Of a stretch of DNA of 23,108 nt, positions 9,439 to 19,090 are shown piece after piece (within the stretch, counting starts at the first letter, position 1; every line of letters begins with the position of its first letter). The stretch covers positions 1 to 23,108 of the forward strand of contig RBZT01000608.1 in assembly GCA_003693705.1 (NCBI GenBank), given 5' to 3'. Below the pieces are notes generated by a model. That model was not told where the DNA came from. It saw only the letters and a program-made list of their open reading frames with translations, and ran no database searches. The position numbers and the translations under genes are program-made. This stretch comes from Polymyxa betae (taxonomy: Eukaryota > Endomyxa > Phytomyxea > Plasmodiophorida > Plasmodiophoridae).

Positions 9439-11564
9439 CTACTGCTGCTGACGGTGCCACTGACGAACAGTGTCGGCCAGCATGGTGGGCGTCGTGGACA
9501 GGATCGCCGACCCGAGCTGGGTCCAGTACGCCAGCCAGGCCCAGGGCGGGAGCCAGGCCGGCCGCGGACACCGTACGCAGTCCATGGGCCGGGCCACCTC
9601 CATCGCCTGTAGGATCGCATGCGCCGTGCCCGTCAGACCGCCGTCACGCAGACTGCGGGAAACGTCCAGAGCCCGGGAGCGGTATTGGTCAAACTCGCGG
9701 AAAAACTGGTCAATGACGGAGGCCGCGTCCTGGACGAATTTCCCGAACGGGACCATGGGCGGTCCGAGCCCGAGCCGATACAGTCGATCGGCCCAGAATC
9801 TCTGATCCATTAGTAGTGTGCCCGTGACCAGGACAGGAATACCGGCCCGCAGAACCTCCGCCGTCGTACCCAGACCACCGTGGACGATGGCCGCGTTAAC
9901 GCGCTTGAACAATCGACCGAACGGGACACTGCGGACATGAAGGAGACGTCGTTGGCGGATTAAATCACGGAGTTCCTCACGGTCCGAGGCGGACGGATCT
10001 CCTCCCACCAATACGATACGAGGTTTAGTGACGGACTGCGTGGCAATCGACCAAACGAGACGGCTTAATTTGACGGCATTGACAGGCATACTGGAGAACG
10101 AGATCGAGATCACCGGACCCGGAAGACCGGAGTCCGTGAACTCCACGATGTCCGCGTCTGACTCCGGCTCCGGCAGATAGATAAACCCGGACATGACGAT
10201 ACTCGACGGCCAGTCCGCAGGTCGCTGTCCGAACGCGCACTCATCCATGGGGACCACGATGGGTGCGGCCTCCTGAGCCAGTAAGTAGTCATACGGGTCG
10301 GAGCGGGTCCCGCGCAGGCCGCGCCTCCGTCGCAGCCTGTTGAGTTCGTCACCAGCAAAGACGCCACGCAGAGCCCGAACCAACTTGAAGTCGACGTTGT
10401 CCGCGTCCTGGCCCGGCAGGCAGACGATGGGCCGGTACGTCCGCGACGGGATGCCGGCCGCCTGTAACAGGACGGCGATGGCCGGGACCCGTAACGACTC
10501 GGAGATCAGGGCGGCCATCGAGATCATCGTGAGGCCGTACAGGACGGCGTCCGGGCCAGTACGCCGCACGAGGTCGTACATAACCGGTTCGGAGTCGAAA
10601 TATTCGACCTCGCAGAGAGCCATACAGGCGGCCTGTATACGAGCGGATGGATGCGCGAGGACCGATTGGGCGAACGGCTCGGCCATCTTCGCGGCGGTAT
10701 CACCACCAGAGGGACAGAAATCGAGACGGCCGTGACGGACATCGCTGCGGTCTTCGATGAACGATTGGAAGTAGGATTCCGTACAGATGGTTATGTGATA
10801 GTTGTGATGTTCGGCGAGATGACGACTCAACGCTAAGAATGGCTGAACATCACCTCGCGTCCCTCGTGTTAATATCACCAATTCTTTAACGAACAATGAA
10901 CTTTCTCCTATTAACAATAATCTCAATACATTCATCTCGTCATGGAAAACAACGAATTCCACATTAATGATCAATGAAAAGAATCAGAACAAAACAACAA
11001 AAATTAGAAACTGAGTTTTCGGAGCCAGAGGAAAAAGAAACCTTTAAAAATGAGAAGAAAAAATGAGAAAAAAGATAAAAAAATTGAGAAAAGTTTGAGA
11101 AAATTTTGAGAGTGGGTCACTCTGTCGAGACCTTTTGGTATCGTGAACGTAACGTGAGTAGGGCGATGATCGGGTCCCATCAGAATCCGTTTCGATTCAT
11201 CCTCCAGGTAGAACGAATCCGTCTGACGAAGGCGTCGGGTCGGGATTCGCAGCGACGCCGACCTCGGATCACAGGCGGAGCACGACAGCGCCGCCGCCGG
11301 CGCGATCAGCTCGACCCGGACGTACTGGCCCCGCAGGAACGGCTGCAGATCGACGTCGGCTGCCAGCGTTGATCGCGGCTCGAATCGATGACACCACGGA
11401 GTCACGTCCTCGGCCTGAATCGAGACGGTGAGCGGCGTTTGGCGCCATGCAGGCGGCAGATGCGAGATGGTGAGGAGGGCGGCGTCGATGCTGGCCGCCG
11501 CCAGCAGCAGACCGACGACCAGCGTCGCAGTGATCCAGGACGAGGTCAAGGTCGTCGCCGCCAT
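9439..11564 (-). CDS. UDP-glycosyltransferase (sterol glucosyltransferase-like) with signal-peptide exon
   Basis: The catalytic frame (10907-9439) encodes a GT-B glycosyltransferase of the type that includes sterol 3-beta-glucosyltransferases. It opens ELVILTRGTRGDVQPFLALS, the family's N-terminal glycine/arginine loop. It carries the sugar-nucleotide motif HGGLGTTAEVLRAGIPVLV followed by DQRFWADRLYRLGLG, the expected C-terminal donor-binding segment. A preceding co-directional frame starts at ATG 11564. It has a clear signal peptide (TATLVVGLLLAAASIDA) and a domain of about 115 residues with three cysteines (C58, C95, C98). The two are probably one gene: exons 11564-11132 and 10907-9439, 633 residues, joined at TIPK|GESSLF by a 224-nt T-rich intron that preserves phase. 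This would place the enzyme in the secretory pathway, whereas Atg26-type relatives are cytosolic. The 5' splice site (AAAAG|GTCTCG) is not canonical. The alternative is two genes, with the enzyme starting at ATG 10935 (MNVLRLLLIG). The acceptor is inferred only from family resemblance. The stop is TAG. Confidence 0.75.
10908..11131 (-). other. inferred 224-nt T-rich intron
   Basis: It begins GTCTCG and ends TTGTTAATAG on the minus strand. Reading through it gives an implausible tail of about 30 Phe/Leu residues ending at TAA 11004, typical of poly-T intron sequence. Lengths on either side (1 and 2 mod 3) match. Confidence 0.45.
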
Positions 11565-11730
11565 TCAGTCGGCGTCCCGCGAAAACGTCCACAAAGTCGC
11601 GCGGCCTTCTGCGCGAAACTGGTCCAAGTGGCGGCGGCCGCCGTGGCGCGGCCACCCCCCAGCCCTGATGTGACAGAAACTTCGGATTGAGCTGCCAAGC
11701 TGGCTTGATTACAGTTGCCATTGATTGATT

Positions 11731-11747
11731 GGGGTTAAGGGTTAGGG
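11731..11747 (+). repeat. telomere-like tract, TTAGGG orientation
   Basis: GGGGTTAAGGGTTAGGG, about 170 bases upstream of the glycosyltransferase start on the opposite strand. Confidence 0.65.
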
Positions 11748-12068
11748 CTTCTCTATTGCGAATGACAATTATAAGGAACCGGACCAGTTAGTTCATTGCG
11801 ATGAAAATTTCCAGTTTATGAAGCTGATATTGAACATTACTGGGTGGAGGTTTCGCCTATTGAAAGCGTACCTTGATCCGGGTCATACTGTTCAATAATT
11901 CACGGATATCGATGTTTGCGGTTTTATTTTTGACCGCTCTCATGGCAACGTCACACCAACGGTTTTAAAACTGTTTGCAAACTGGAACTTTCTGAAAAAC
12001 GAAGTAGGTGGCGACCTTGATTTCTTGTCACAAATCGTTATTATTATCCATAGGCCGCTAACACACCG

Positions 12069-12089
12069 ACACACTGCAATACAGTGTGT
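12069..12089. repeat. perfect 8-bp inverted repeat
   Basis: ACACACTG and CAGTGTGT around a five-base loop (CAATA). It lies in non-coding DNA and its function is unknown. Confidence 0.5.
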
Positions 12090-12630
12090 GAGCGACAATG
12101 TGACCGAAAGCGAAATGATCGCATTTCGGATTTGTAACGTAACATTCGCACAATAAAGCAAACTCACCCGTTCCCAGCCAGCTGCAGCCTCAAATATAGT
12201 AGAGGTAGCTGAACCACAGAAGCTATTTGGCAGATGCAGGAAGTAGCCTTTCAGAATTCTATTAAAAGAGATGTCACAATATTGTGGTGAAATAAGGTCT
12301 GCCCAATATCATTTATTTTTTGTGAAAGAGGTGAAATTCAAGATCTCGTTGCAAGCATAAGATAATCGCTCCGTCAGATCCATGAACGAACATCCAGCTG
12401 GAACATTCGCGGGTCCATCAGGGAGCATTCATTCGAAGATTTCGAAAACAAAAAACAAATAGAAACTTTAATTAGAAACTCCAAAAATCAGAAATTTTGT
12501 TTAGTTCATTAACAGCAGCTGTCGCCATAAAACCATCTTGTTAGGTCAGAATCGATCTGTCTCCATCACACGCGTCCTGCCTGTTTAAATCCATGAATCG
12601 CCTTTCCAGGCGAGACACCATGATTTGCGA

Positions 12631-12645
12631 AAACCCTAAACCCTA
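12631..12645 (+). repeat. telomere-like tract, CCCTAA orientation
   Basis: AAACCCTAAACCCTA. It faces the oppositely oriented tract 250 bases to its right. Confidence 0.65.
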
Positions 12646-12890
12646 CTTAAAACGTTGCCAGTCTTTGTTCGACCCCGTCAGGTGCTCCAAGAGCAGCTCT
12701 GCCTCTAACCGTATTGACGTCGATTTACTGTATGAACATTTTCTGCTTGCGGCAATCGATACCTGACTGGGTTCTGTCCGTCTCAGGCATGTTTGGTGTA
12801 CAGTACGACCTGAGTGTGCTGCTGTTATTCATGGCCTCCCTATAAGGCTTCCTTTTACAGATAGGGATACTCATGACATAATCTGCGATA

Positions 12891-12904
12891 AGGTTTAGGG
12901 TTTT
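12891..12904 (+). repeat. telomere-like tract, TTTAGGG orientation
   Basis: AGGTTTAGGGTTTT: about one and a half units, reverse-oriented to the tract at 12631. The 250 bases between them contain no recognisable gene. Confidence 0.5.
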
Positions 12905-13426
12905 ATGGAGCCGCGTCTCCACAAATAGAGACATTTGAAAATCAGCTTCCGGAAGAGCCAGTACCACCCGACTGGATGAATTTTCGAAATCCGCCTTTGG
13001 TTGTCGCGGAGCAGCCAATGTCTTCGACCTTCTCCGGAGAAACGTTGCATGATGCTGTGCTAAGCTCCAGAATCCAGTCTTGTAGAAAATGTTCCGATTT
13101 GGCACAATTTTGAGGATTTTAAAGAGTTTCTGTCTAAGCAGAAAACGAGAATTTTGATTTTCTGAGAATCTTGTGCAACTAAATCTGCTCATGAGAGCGA
13201 CAAGATGTTGGCTGATGCTGGAGGCTCTCAGATTGATCTGGCAGAATCAAATCGCAGCCAGACGGCCCTCGATGTTCTCTTCATTTGCGGTGAGCGTCAT
13301 TGTCAAGCTACAAGGCGTCACGATTCGATTTTTTATATCCGAGCTCGAGAGCCTATGACCATAAGCGTCCGCAGAGCAGAGTCCGCCTCGGACGGCGGCG
13401 AAGGTCGAAGATGTTCATAGAAGCCG

Positions 13427-13448
13427 GCTGGAGCTAGGAGGCTCCAGC
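13427..13448. repeat. perfect 8-bp hairpin
   Basis: GCTGGAGC and GCTCCAGC around a six-base loop. It follows a GC-rich patch and could form in RNA of either strand. Confidence 0.5.
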
Positions 13449-14305
13449 GCCTCAGAAAACTCTGTCCGAAACGAATTGGCTGCAGGGATGTCACAGCTCT
13501 GGATTGTTGTCATGCATTATTTGGGGCCAGCGTGTCCGTCCCCATTCCCTCTCGTTATGCATATTCGATAGTCTGATTGTTACCAGTGAAACCCACCCGT
13601 AGTCAGCTAAGACCGATGAAATGGATCTCGAATTACGATACTTGAAATTATGCAGACGAACCAACGCGATTCATCGTTCATGCTTCTTCACGCAGCCGTC
13701 GGCTGCTGTAAGTCGCCGCACTGGATCAGTTACCGATACTGTTGTAAACTACTCTCTATTATATGCGATGGTATCTGCAGCAATCTGGCTCCCAGTAACT
13801 GTGAGCCCATTTTCCACTGTTTTGGAAAGAAAACTGCTGATGATTTTTCCAAATTGTTTTTAAGCTCCCATAGTTAGTGCACCGATTTTGTCCAAGAACG
13901 TATCGCCAATAGAACTTGGGCGATTTCGATCTTGATGTCGTATTGGTATCAGACTCGAACGAATGGATCCCTCCTTAGATATTATGCTCCTATAAAAGCT
14001 GCTTATCAAGGTATGGCTAAGAAGTACAGAACTAACAGAATCCACTACAAGATAATTCCGCTTTTTCCATCAAATCGCTTTATCGCAACCCTAAATCCAT
14101 AATCGACGCCTTCTGATATAAATGTCACTTTACTACAAGAGCACGGCCTCGGCAGCTTCTAACGCCATGCAGATAAAGAGCGTCGCTTACAGCTTGAAGC
14201 CAATTTAACAGAAGAGACGCAGCCTCTGCAAAAGCACCCGTTGGGTAACGATTGGAAATTGCGCAGTTTGCAAAAAAGCTGCGACGACCAGAATTGCGCG
14301 ACTCG

Positions 14306-14344
14306 CGCAGTTTGTTTTTTGCTTTAATTTGCGAAAAAACTGCG
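14306..14344 (+). promoter_or_regulatory. imperfect inverted repeat upstream of 14417 gene
   Basis: CGCAGTTTGTTTTTTGC and GCGAAAAAACTGCG flank an AT-rich centre and can pair imperfectly. A third related copy (GCGCAGTTTGC...GCTGCG) lies just upstream at about 14262-14284. These lie 75-155 bases before the proposed start codon, so they may be promoter elements. This is inference from position only. Confidence 0.3.
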
Positions 14345-14416
14345 TGGTCAATCACGCATCGGATCGGAGCCGATCCCGAGAGGCAATCGATCTCCTCTCC
14401 GTGCTTGAATCGCGTC

Positions 14417-15564
14417 ATGGCCTCCGTGTCGGACCCTGCTAGAGGGTCGCCGCCCGACCCACGAAAGCGTCCCGAGATCGGCCCGGCGCTGACGACTCCA
14501 AGATCGTATTACGAGATCGTGCGCTTTTGCGAGAGCCTCGATACGCAGGAGTATTTCGAATCGTTGAAGATCACGAAGCTGAAGGTGAGGGTTGGGACGA
14601 GGTCGCTTGATGTGAGCCCTCTGCGACTGATGTTCGATAAGACCATCGTGGATGTCTCAGGGCTGCGTTATATGTATGCAGCCGAGACTACACGCGACGT
14701 CCTCATCTTCGCGATCAGCGCCCATCTCAGGCTGAGACACATTCCGCGAGATTTGCGCTTTCGCATCAAGGAACTGCAATATTTATTAGATTTTGATGTC
14801 ATTCCAGCTATTCGATGTTTTAAAGGTATGTTTTGAGGTTTTTAGACCACATTTTCTGCAGAAGCTTTTTAGACTATTTCTAAAACATTCTCTGCAGACG
14901 CTTTTTTGACCATTTCTAAAGCATTCTCTGCTTTTTGCAGCTTTGGAAATATTTATTCAAAATCCTCGTCACTATGTCAACAACATTTCCTGTTTTCCAC
15001 GTTACAAATTTTAATCTAAATGTAACATTATGGAAATCTGAATTTTTGTCAGACCATTGTGGCGGCGATCTTGACAAGTTTATTGGAAAATGGGGCGATC
15101 CCTTCCAGATCCATCGATTCTTGAAGACCAGCTGTCGAATGGGATCTCTTTGTAATCAGACCCCAATACCCCGGGACCCCAGAACATTGGACTCATTACC
15201 CCCGGACCCCAGCACATTGCTCCGATTCGCCTGGAACGCTCACGGACAGGTTTCCTGGCCGAATCTGCACATGCTCGTCCGCTATGGCACGAAAAGGAAG
15301 ATCCAGATCCTCCAGATTCTGCTGCAGAAATGGGGCCAGTATCCCCGGCGGACGCTCGATGCGCGTCTCTACGACCTGTTGGAAGATGCGCGGGCGGTTC
15401 TGCGATGCTTTCAAGATCATCATGATTGCGATTATGGAGTGTTTATTACCACCTGGGGATCGTCTCTCGCTTATTCGCATTTCTCCAATAGGCATTGTCC
15501 GGGTCCGCACGCTGACGGCTCCTCAGCGATCTGTGGCGCTCTACGCGCCAGGAAATTCCAATAA
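14417..15564 (+). CDS. two-repeat protein of the RC[FY]-x-[DN]-H family, two exons
   Basis: Exons 14417-14825 and 15053-15564 give 306 residues. The splice is supported by phase (409 and 512 nt), by good sites (AAAG|GTATGT and TTTTTGTCAG|ACC), and by protein homology: the joined codons give AIRCFK|DHCGGDLDKF. This aligns with AVLRCFQDHHDCDYGVF later in the same protein and with AMLRCYKNHCDKNVAMF in the secreted paralog at 19091. The protein therefore carries two copies of a helical domain of roughly 85 residues. One covers about residues 67-154 (RCF at 133-135) and the other about 190-274 (RCF at 254-256). A Pro-rich linker (PIPRDPRTLDSLPPDPS) separates them. The N-terminus (MASVSDPARGSPPDPRKRPE) is hydrophilic with no signal peptide, though the frame is open upstream from a TTG at 14252. 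No known family was recognised. The repeats could be a short helical or ankyrin-like solenoid, but no consensus is met. Confidence 0.7.
14826..15052 (+). other. 227-nt intron
   Basis: It starts GTATGT and ends in a poly-T tract plus CAG. An alternative 3' end at 14940 would also leave an open exon (ALEIFIQNPRHY..., stop at 15012), but it loses the repeat homology, so 15052 is preferred. Confidence 0.65.
14839..14940 (+). repeat. three tandem units inside the intron
   Basis: Units begin at 14839, 14866 and 14902. Each starts with a run of five or six T followed by (A/T)GAC, the last two continue with (T/C)ATTTCTAAA, and each ends near TCTGC(AG). Unit 2 is 36 bases, and unit 1 has lost about nine of them. 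Each unit supplies a possible 3' splice acceptor (AG at 14861, 14897 and 14940). Confidence 0.6.
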
Positions 15565-15677
15565 ACATATATTCAGGATAAACATTTATTCAGTCACGCC
15601 TGATATTGTGTGTTTTTTGTCTGTATTTCGCATTCTGCTTTCTCTTGACAGCTGCTTTGATGGATCAGACGAGGCAA

Positions 15678-15693
15678 TCCCTAAGCCCTAACC
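15678..15693 (+). repeat. telomere-like tract, CCCTAA orientation
   Basis: TCCCTAAGCCCTAACC: two units with one substituted spacer base, about 115 bases after the stop of the two-repeat gene. Confidence 0.6.
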
Positions 15694-16244
15694 ATTTTTA
15701 TATTGCGCCCAGCCAATCTGTTTAGATCAAAGATAGACTCTGTGCCATTGTGGTATTACCTTGATTGAGATATTGATTCCACGATTTTATTTCGAGGCGG
15801 GAGTATAATCCGTGTCGGATTTCTGGCAGAAGCGATGGAGGCCTGCTGCTATCATTTTGACTAGATTCCGCGGATCTCTGCAGCTTGATCAAGAATCACA
15901 GAGCTGTGATCAAGGCCCTCAACTAGAGCATCAGCTGTATTTGATTCCTGAGTAACTTCTCTTTTAAAATCCTGAATAGCTATTTGTATAAATTTTGAAT
16001 AAAGTTGACAGTTGCAATATCTTGGATATGGATGGATTTTGAAGGAGAAAAAGGCGTCATGAGGTGCCGCACCTGATGAATAGCCAGTATAGAGAGCGAT
16101 TTTCAAAACAAATTTTGATAAAAACGGTTTTGCAATGAAGGAGTTCAAGTTTTGTAAGGTCTTTGGCAGAGAAGAAAGTACGTAAACGGATCTAAGTAGA
16201 TAGTTGTGCTGGGCGATTTCGGGACTTTGTAATAAAATAACCGT

Positions 16245-16262
16245 AAACCCTAAAACCCTACC
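16245..16262 (+). repeat. telomere-like tract, CCCTAA orientation
   Basis: AAACCCTAAAACCCTACC, about 85 bases left of a second tract in the same orientation. Confidence 0.6.
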
Positions 16263-16345
16263 GAGATCTCTCTCTCTAGCTGAATGAAAGGCTTCAATGT
16301 AAATATGAAAATGAAACGACATTGGCCAAGTCTTTGCGGCGATTC

Positions 16346-16362
16346 AAACCCTAACCCTAACC
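16346..16362 (+). repeat. telomere-like tract at left edge of copy A
   Basis: AAACCCTAACCCTAACC, identical to the tract opening copy B. Confidence 0.75.
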
Positions 16363-16630
16363 TGCTGGAAACGAACATTGTATGATGTGAGAGCAGTGGG
16401 AATATCTGACACATCTTACTCAGCTGTCTCCTGCTGGGCGTTTATAATCCATTGTTAAACTCAGGTTTAAAATATCTGAGGTTCAACTTGCCGGCAGACA
16501 AGGCCGCTGTGTTGACAGAATCCGTTTTGAAAGCCAAATCTATCATTTCCACGCAGAAATTCCGCGAAACTGAAAGGTCTCCTCCACTTTCGGATCCCGA
16601 ACCGTCATTCCAACAGCCGTAACTAAAACC

Positions 16631-17277
16631 TTGACGCTCGTTTCCATACTGGCCCTGTCCGTAACGGTCAGCGTAGCAGCAACAGCCCCTGGTCTTTGTA
16701 GGTTTCGTTCTACAGGCGGGTTAAAACCCTATGCAGAGACATCATCTGTGGAGATGATGCAGACTGCAGATGTTGATCTCGAATCTCGAGTTTAACCTGC
16801 TGAAAACCCTTCAAGAATCTGCATTCGATCTGACTATGAATGAATCGGGTCTAGATAGGACCCGTCATAATATCAATGATGTTGATATGAAGATTTTGAA
16901 CTCCCAACCTGCAATTGAAGAGATTGGATGAATGATGGAATATCTTACAAAGAGGGCGGCGTCAGCGATCCCGTGCTATACATTGAAGATGAAGTAGAAT
17001 CTGATGCTGAGTCTTCCCGTCTTCCTGAAGGTATAAAACCGATACAGTCCAGGTTTATGAACATTTTAAAGCGTGTTCAGAATGGAATTATTTCAATACG
17101 GAAGTTTCGAATCACATAGAATGTATTGAAGATCATTGTGCAGGTAACTTTGACAAATTCACAGCTTTTCGGATTCCGGATTTAAAAGTGGCCGGACCCA
17201 AATGGGCTGCAATGCGTAGAGATAGAATGACAGGGAAAACTTCATCGGCACCAGGATATTATGTTACTAGGGTTTAG
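16631..17277 (+). pseudogene. decayed copy of the secreted RC[FY] family gene
   Basis: Paralog of the gene at 19091. Lesions seen by alignment: the start codon is TTG instead of ATG. A 7-base duplication near 16788 shifts frame and brings in TAA, and a 1-base deletion near 16921 restores the frame. About 300 bases of exon 2, including the RC[FY] motif, are deleted in frame. The signal-peptide region has a 6-base insertion. The intron (17031-17080, 50 nt) still splices in phase, giving LPE|EWNYFNTEVSNH. Exon 2 keeps the DHCAGNFDKF segment and the TGKTSSAP end. The terminal codon TAG at 17275-17277 lies inside the TTTAGGG tract, because the normal TAA is lost. Most of the frame is preserved, which points to fairly recent inactivation. 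Confidence 0.7.
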
Positions 17278-17280
17278 GGG
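17269..17280 (+). repeat. telomere-like tract, TTTAGGG orientation, right side of copy A
   Basis: AGGGTTTAGGGG. It overlaps the last codons of the pseudogene. Confidence 0.7.
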
Positions 17281-17502
17281 TTGTATCAACTCGGCAGGCT
17301 TTTAATTTTGTTGCCGTCGTGATGTTTCTTGTATTCGAATATCCCTTCAAAATCCAATAAGAATTTCCTGGAATCAGGCAGCGGAAGATTCGGATGTGAC
17401 AAAAGCTTACAGAATTCACAAACTGTGCTGACTTAGCTGAATATGATGATCATGACTGAGGCAGGTTGCGCCGCCATCTTTGTCATTGTGTTCCACAATC
17501 CG

Positions 17503-17552
17503 CCCTCTCTATAACGACACTTTTTATAACGACAGCTCCATAGAAGCCCGAT
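17503..17552 (+). repeat. partial duplicate of the transposon end
   Basis: CCCTCTCTATAACGACAC... and a following GCTCCATAGAAGCCCGATA are repeated just inside the element's left end (17567-17641). This is an extra copy of the terminal region outside the proposed element border. Confidence 0.5.
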
Positions 17553-17587
17553 AATGCTACAGTCCTCCCTCTCTATAACAACGACAC

Positions 17588-17629
17588 TCTTTATAAGGAA
17601 AGCTCCATTCTTTATAAGGAAAGCTCCAT
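17588..17629 (+). repeat. perfect 21-bp tandem duplication
   Basis: TCTTTATAAGGAAAGCTCCAT occurs twice head to tail near the left end of the pogo-like element. Confidence 0.85.
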
Positions 17630-17875
17630 AGGAGCCCGATATGTTACTTTTACGGATATTGTTCGATAGATTCTCTTCAACGACATCAATAACTTGGCGG
17701 CGCGGCCCCATGTCTGTCAGATGAGATTTTTATGGGGCTCTTTGATTCTCATCTCGATCCTTAACAATATAACCTTGACGTTCTTCCATCGCCTCGTCAC
17801 CCTTAGACTAGCCAGTTGGGAGGGTTACCATTGCGTCTGGCGCTCAGACCCCTTTATCACATGGTCCCTACTCCT

Positions 17876-18151
17876 TCGACAAAGAGAGAGTCGTTCGGGA
17901 TAGCCGGGAAACAGCTGATGGCCGAGTATACAATGATAATATTACAGAGAAAAAAGACTAGAATCGCAGAGCTGGTTTCTGAAAGATTGGGTTATCAGGT
18001 CTGCCACTCGACTATTTCTGGCTTTGTAAGAGACCTTACGAAGTACAAGAATCGTGAACATTCACTTGGTTTGAAAAATTGTGAGCAAAATAACGTTATC
18101 GACGACAAACTGAAGCGCATGGAAAGTTTGTTTCAGCACTTTTCGGGATAA
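17876..18151 (+). pseudogene. pogo/CENP-B-type transposase DNA-binding domain fragment
   Basis: The frame reads TKRESFGIAGKQLMAEY, then TRIAELVSERLGYQVCHSTISGFVRDLTKY, then TAA-free coding to TGA-less end at TAA 18149-18151. The segment IAELVSERLG-QVCHSTISGFVRD matches the layout of the first helix-turn-helix of pogo/Tigger transposases: a helix, a turn, and a recognition helix with STIS. The second DNA-binding motif and the DDE nuclease are absent, and the frame ends after MESLFQHFSG. The upstream start is not identifiable. I take it to be a relic rather than a working protein. Confidence 0.5.
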
Positions 18152-18459
18152 CCTCCCAGAACTGCTAGAAGAACTTCTTGAAGTTTGTGAAGCATTAAGT
18201 TTGTATATATTCGAGAAAGAATTACACCTTAAAAAACGATTGTGATCAATAGCTGCTGCGAGTCAATACATTCAAATGGCCTATAGCCCGTTAGGAACCT
18301 CATAGACTCTTAACGGCGATGTCATTAGAAAGAAGACCCCAACTGTGTAGAGAAGGATGACAGTATACAGAATTGGGGCCTGTTACATGAAACATTATCA
18401 GTGCTCGCAATCATACTGTCGTTACAAAGAGGGCCGCTATAATTTGAGAAGGAGCTCTG

Positions 18460-18803
18460 TATCGTAATGCATAGTTGGTGGGCCCCGTGCTGGACCGCAG
18501 CCATTCGTATCGTCAGTCAGTCGAAACGGAATATGAACGGTTGTGTCCTGCTTCACAGGCGCAGCTTCCACCCAATTCGTTGCATTGTTTCTCATTCTTT
18601 GTTGCAGAAGATGTTTGCGACTGAGCGGAAGCGTTCTCAGTGTGTTACGAATCATCTCTCTGTACATGGACGGGCCAGTATGACTCACGACAGTTCTGTC
18701 CCCGCATGATATCGTGCAGCTTTCGAATATTCGACAATGAAAAGCTTCTCAAGATGAAGAGAGGAATCTCTTCAATGAATGAATAACTTTTTCTACACTG
18801 GAG
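18460..18803. other. gap between pogo-like element and copy B
   Basis: Open on both strands for about 80 codons (18467-18709 plus; 18688-18437 minus) with no motif. No gene is called. Confidence 0.4.
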
Positions 18804-18820
18804 AAACCCTAACCCTAACC
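18804..18820 (+). repeat. telomere-like tract at left edge of copy B
   Basis: AAACCCTAACCCTAACC. Sequence to its left shows no resemblance to that left of copy A. Confidence 0.75.
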
Positions 18821-18891
18821 TGCATGAAATGAACGTTGTATGCTGTGAGAGAATATCTGACGCATCTTACTCAGCTGTCTCCTGCTGGGCA

Positions 18892-18898
18892 TTTATAA
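18892..18898 (+). promoter_or_regulatory. possible TATA element
   Basis: TTTATAA lies about 190 bases before ATG 19091 and is conserved in copy A (16441-16447) within a well-conserved block, CTCAGCTGTCTCCTGCTGGGC. Assignment is by position and conservation only. Confidence 0.3.
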
Positions 18899-19090
18899 TC
18901 CATTGTTAAGCTCAGCTTTAAAATTTCTGGGATTCAATTGTAGGCAGAAAAAGGCTAACTGAATCCGTTTTCGAAGCCATTAATGATTAGTCATTTCCAC
19001 GCAGAAATTTCGCGGAAATCTAAACGGACCCGTCGGGTTTCGCTTCACTTCGGATCCCGAACCGACATTCCAACAGCCGTAACAAAAACC

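Larger units (their letters stand above)
11565..14305. other. long intergenic stretch
   Basis: I find no supportable gene. It contains telomere-like tracts at 11731, 12631 and 12891 and a single CCCTAA unit at 14087. Small perfect hairpins lie at 12069-12089 and 13427-13448. A somewhat GC-richer patch at 13200-13440 has one plus frame that faintly resembles an ankyrin-repeat tip (LADAGGSQIDLAESNRSQTA), which I do not trust. Open frames at 12725-13192 (minus) and 13621-13877 (plus) have no motifs and AT-rich composition. Confidence 0.45.
15565..16345. other. intergenic stretch
   Basis: It holds telomere-like tracts at 15678 and 16245. A 153-codon minus-strand open frame (16322-15861) starts with ATG but is AT-rich, lacks motifs and reads through the telomere-like tract. 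I do not call it a gene. Confidence 0.45.
16346..17400 (+). repeat. duplicated segment, copy A
   Basis: It aligns with 18804-20090 in direct orientation. Similarity begins exactly at the CCCTAA tract and is absent to its left. It covers the 5' region and gene, then continues about 60-120 bases beyond the right-hand TTTAGGG tract before fading. Relative to copy B it lacks about 300 bases of the second exon. Confidence 0.75.
17560..18459 (+). mobile_element. pogo/Tigger-like DNA transposon remnant, about 0.9 kb
   Basis: The left end reads TA|CAGTCCTCCCTCTCTATAAC and the reverse of the right end reads TA|CAGAGCTCCTTCTCAAATTA. Both start CAG next to a TA dinucleotide, as expected for TA-inserting pogo/Tigger elements, whose ends typically contain CTATAACG. 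A second inverted match (CCCTCTCTATAACGAC at about 17503 and CCCTCTTTGTAACGAC reversed at about 18418-18433) supports the pairing. Internally a transposase helix-turn-helix survives but the catalytic DDE region does not, so the copy is non-autonomous. It lies between the two duplicated gene copies. Confidence 0.5.

Noticed and set aside
11269-11721. 150-codon minus frame overlapping the signal-peptide exon
   Set aside because: It is the alternative frame of a GC-rich exon. The accepted frame has a clear signal peptide and splices in phase.
12725-13192. 155-codon minus-strand open frame
   Set aside because: No recognisable domain, composition like the surrounding non-coding DNA, and it overlaps a telomere-like tract.
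13205-13420. Plus-strand frame faintly like an ankyrin repeat (LADAGGSQIDLAESNRSQTA)
   Set aside because: Only one partial hairpin resembles the consensus, the helices do not fit, and there are no neighbouring repeats or splice support.
15861-16322. 153-codon minus-strand open frame beginning with ATG
   Set aside because: AT-rich composition unlike the accepted genes, no motif, and it reads through a telomere-like tract.
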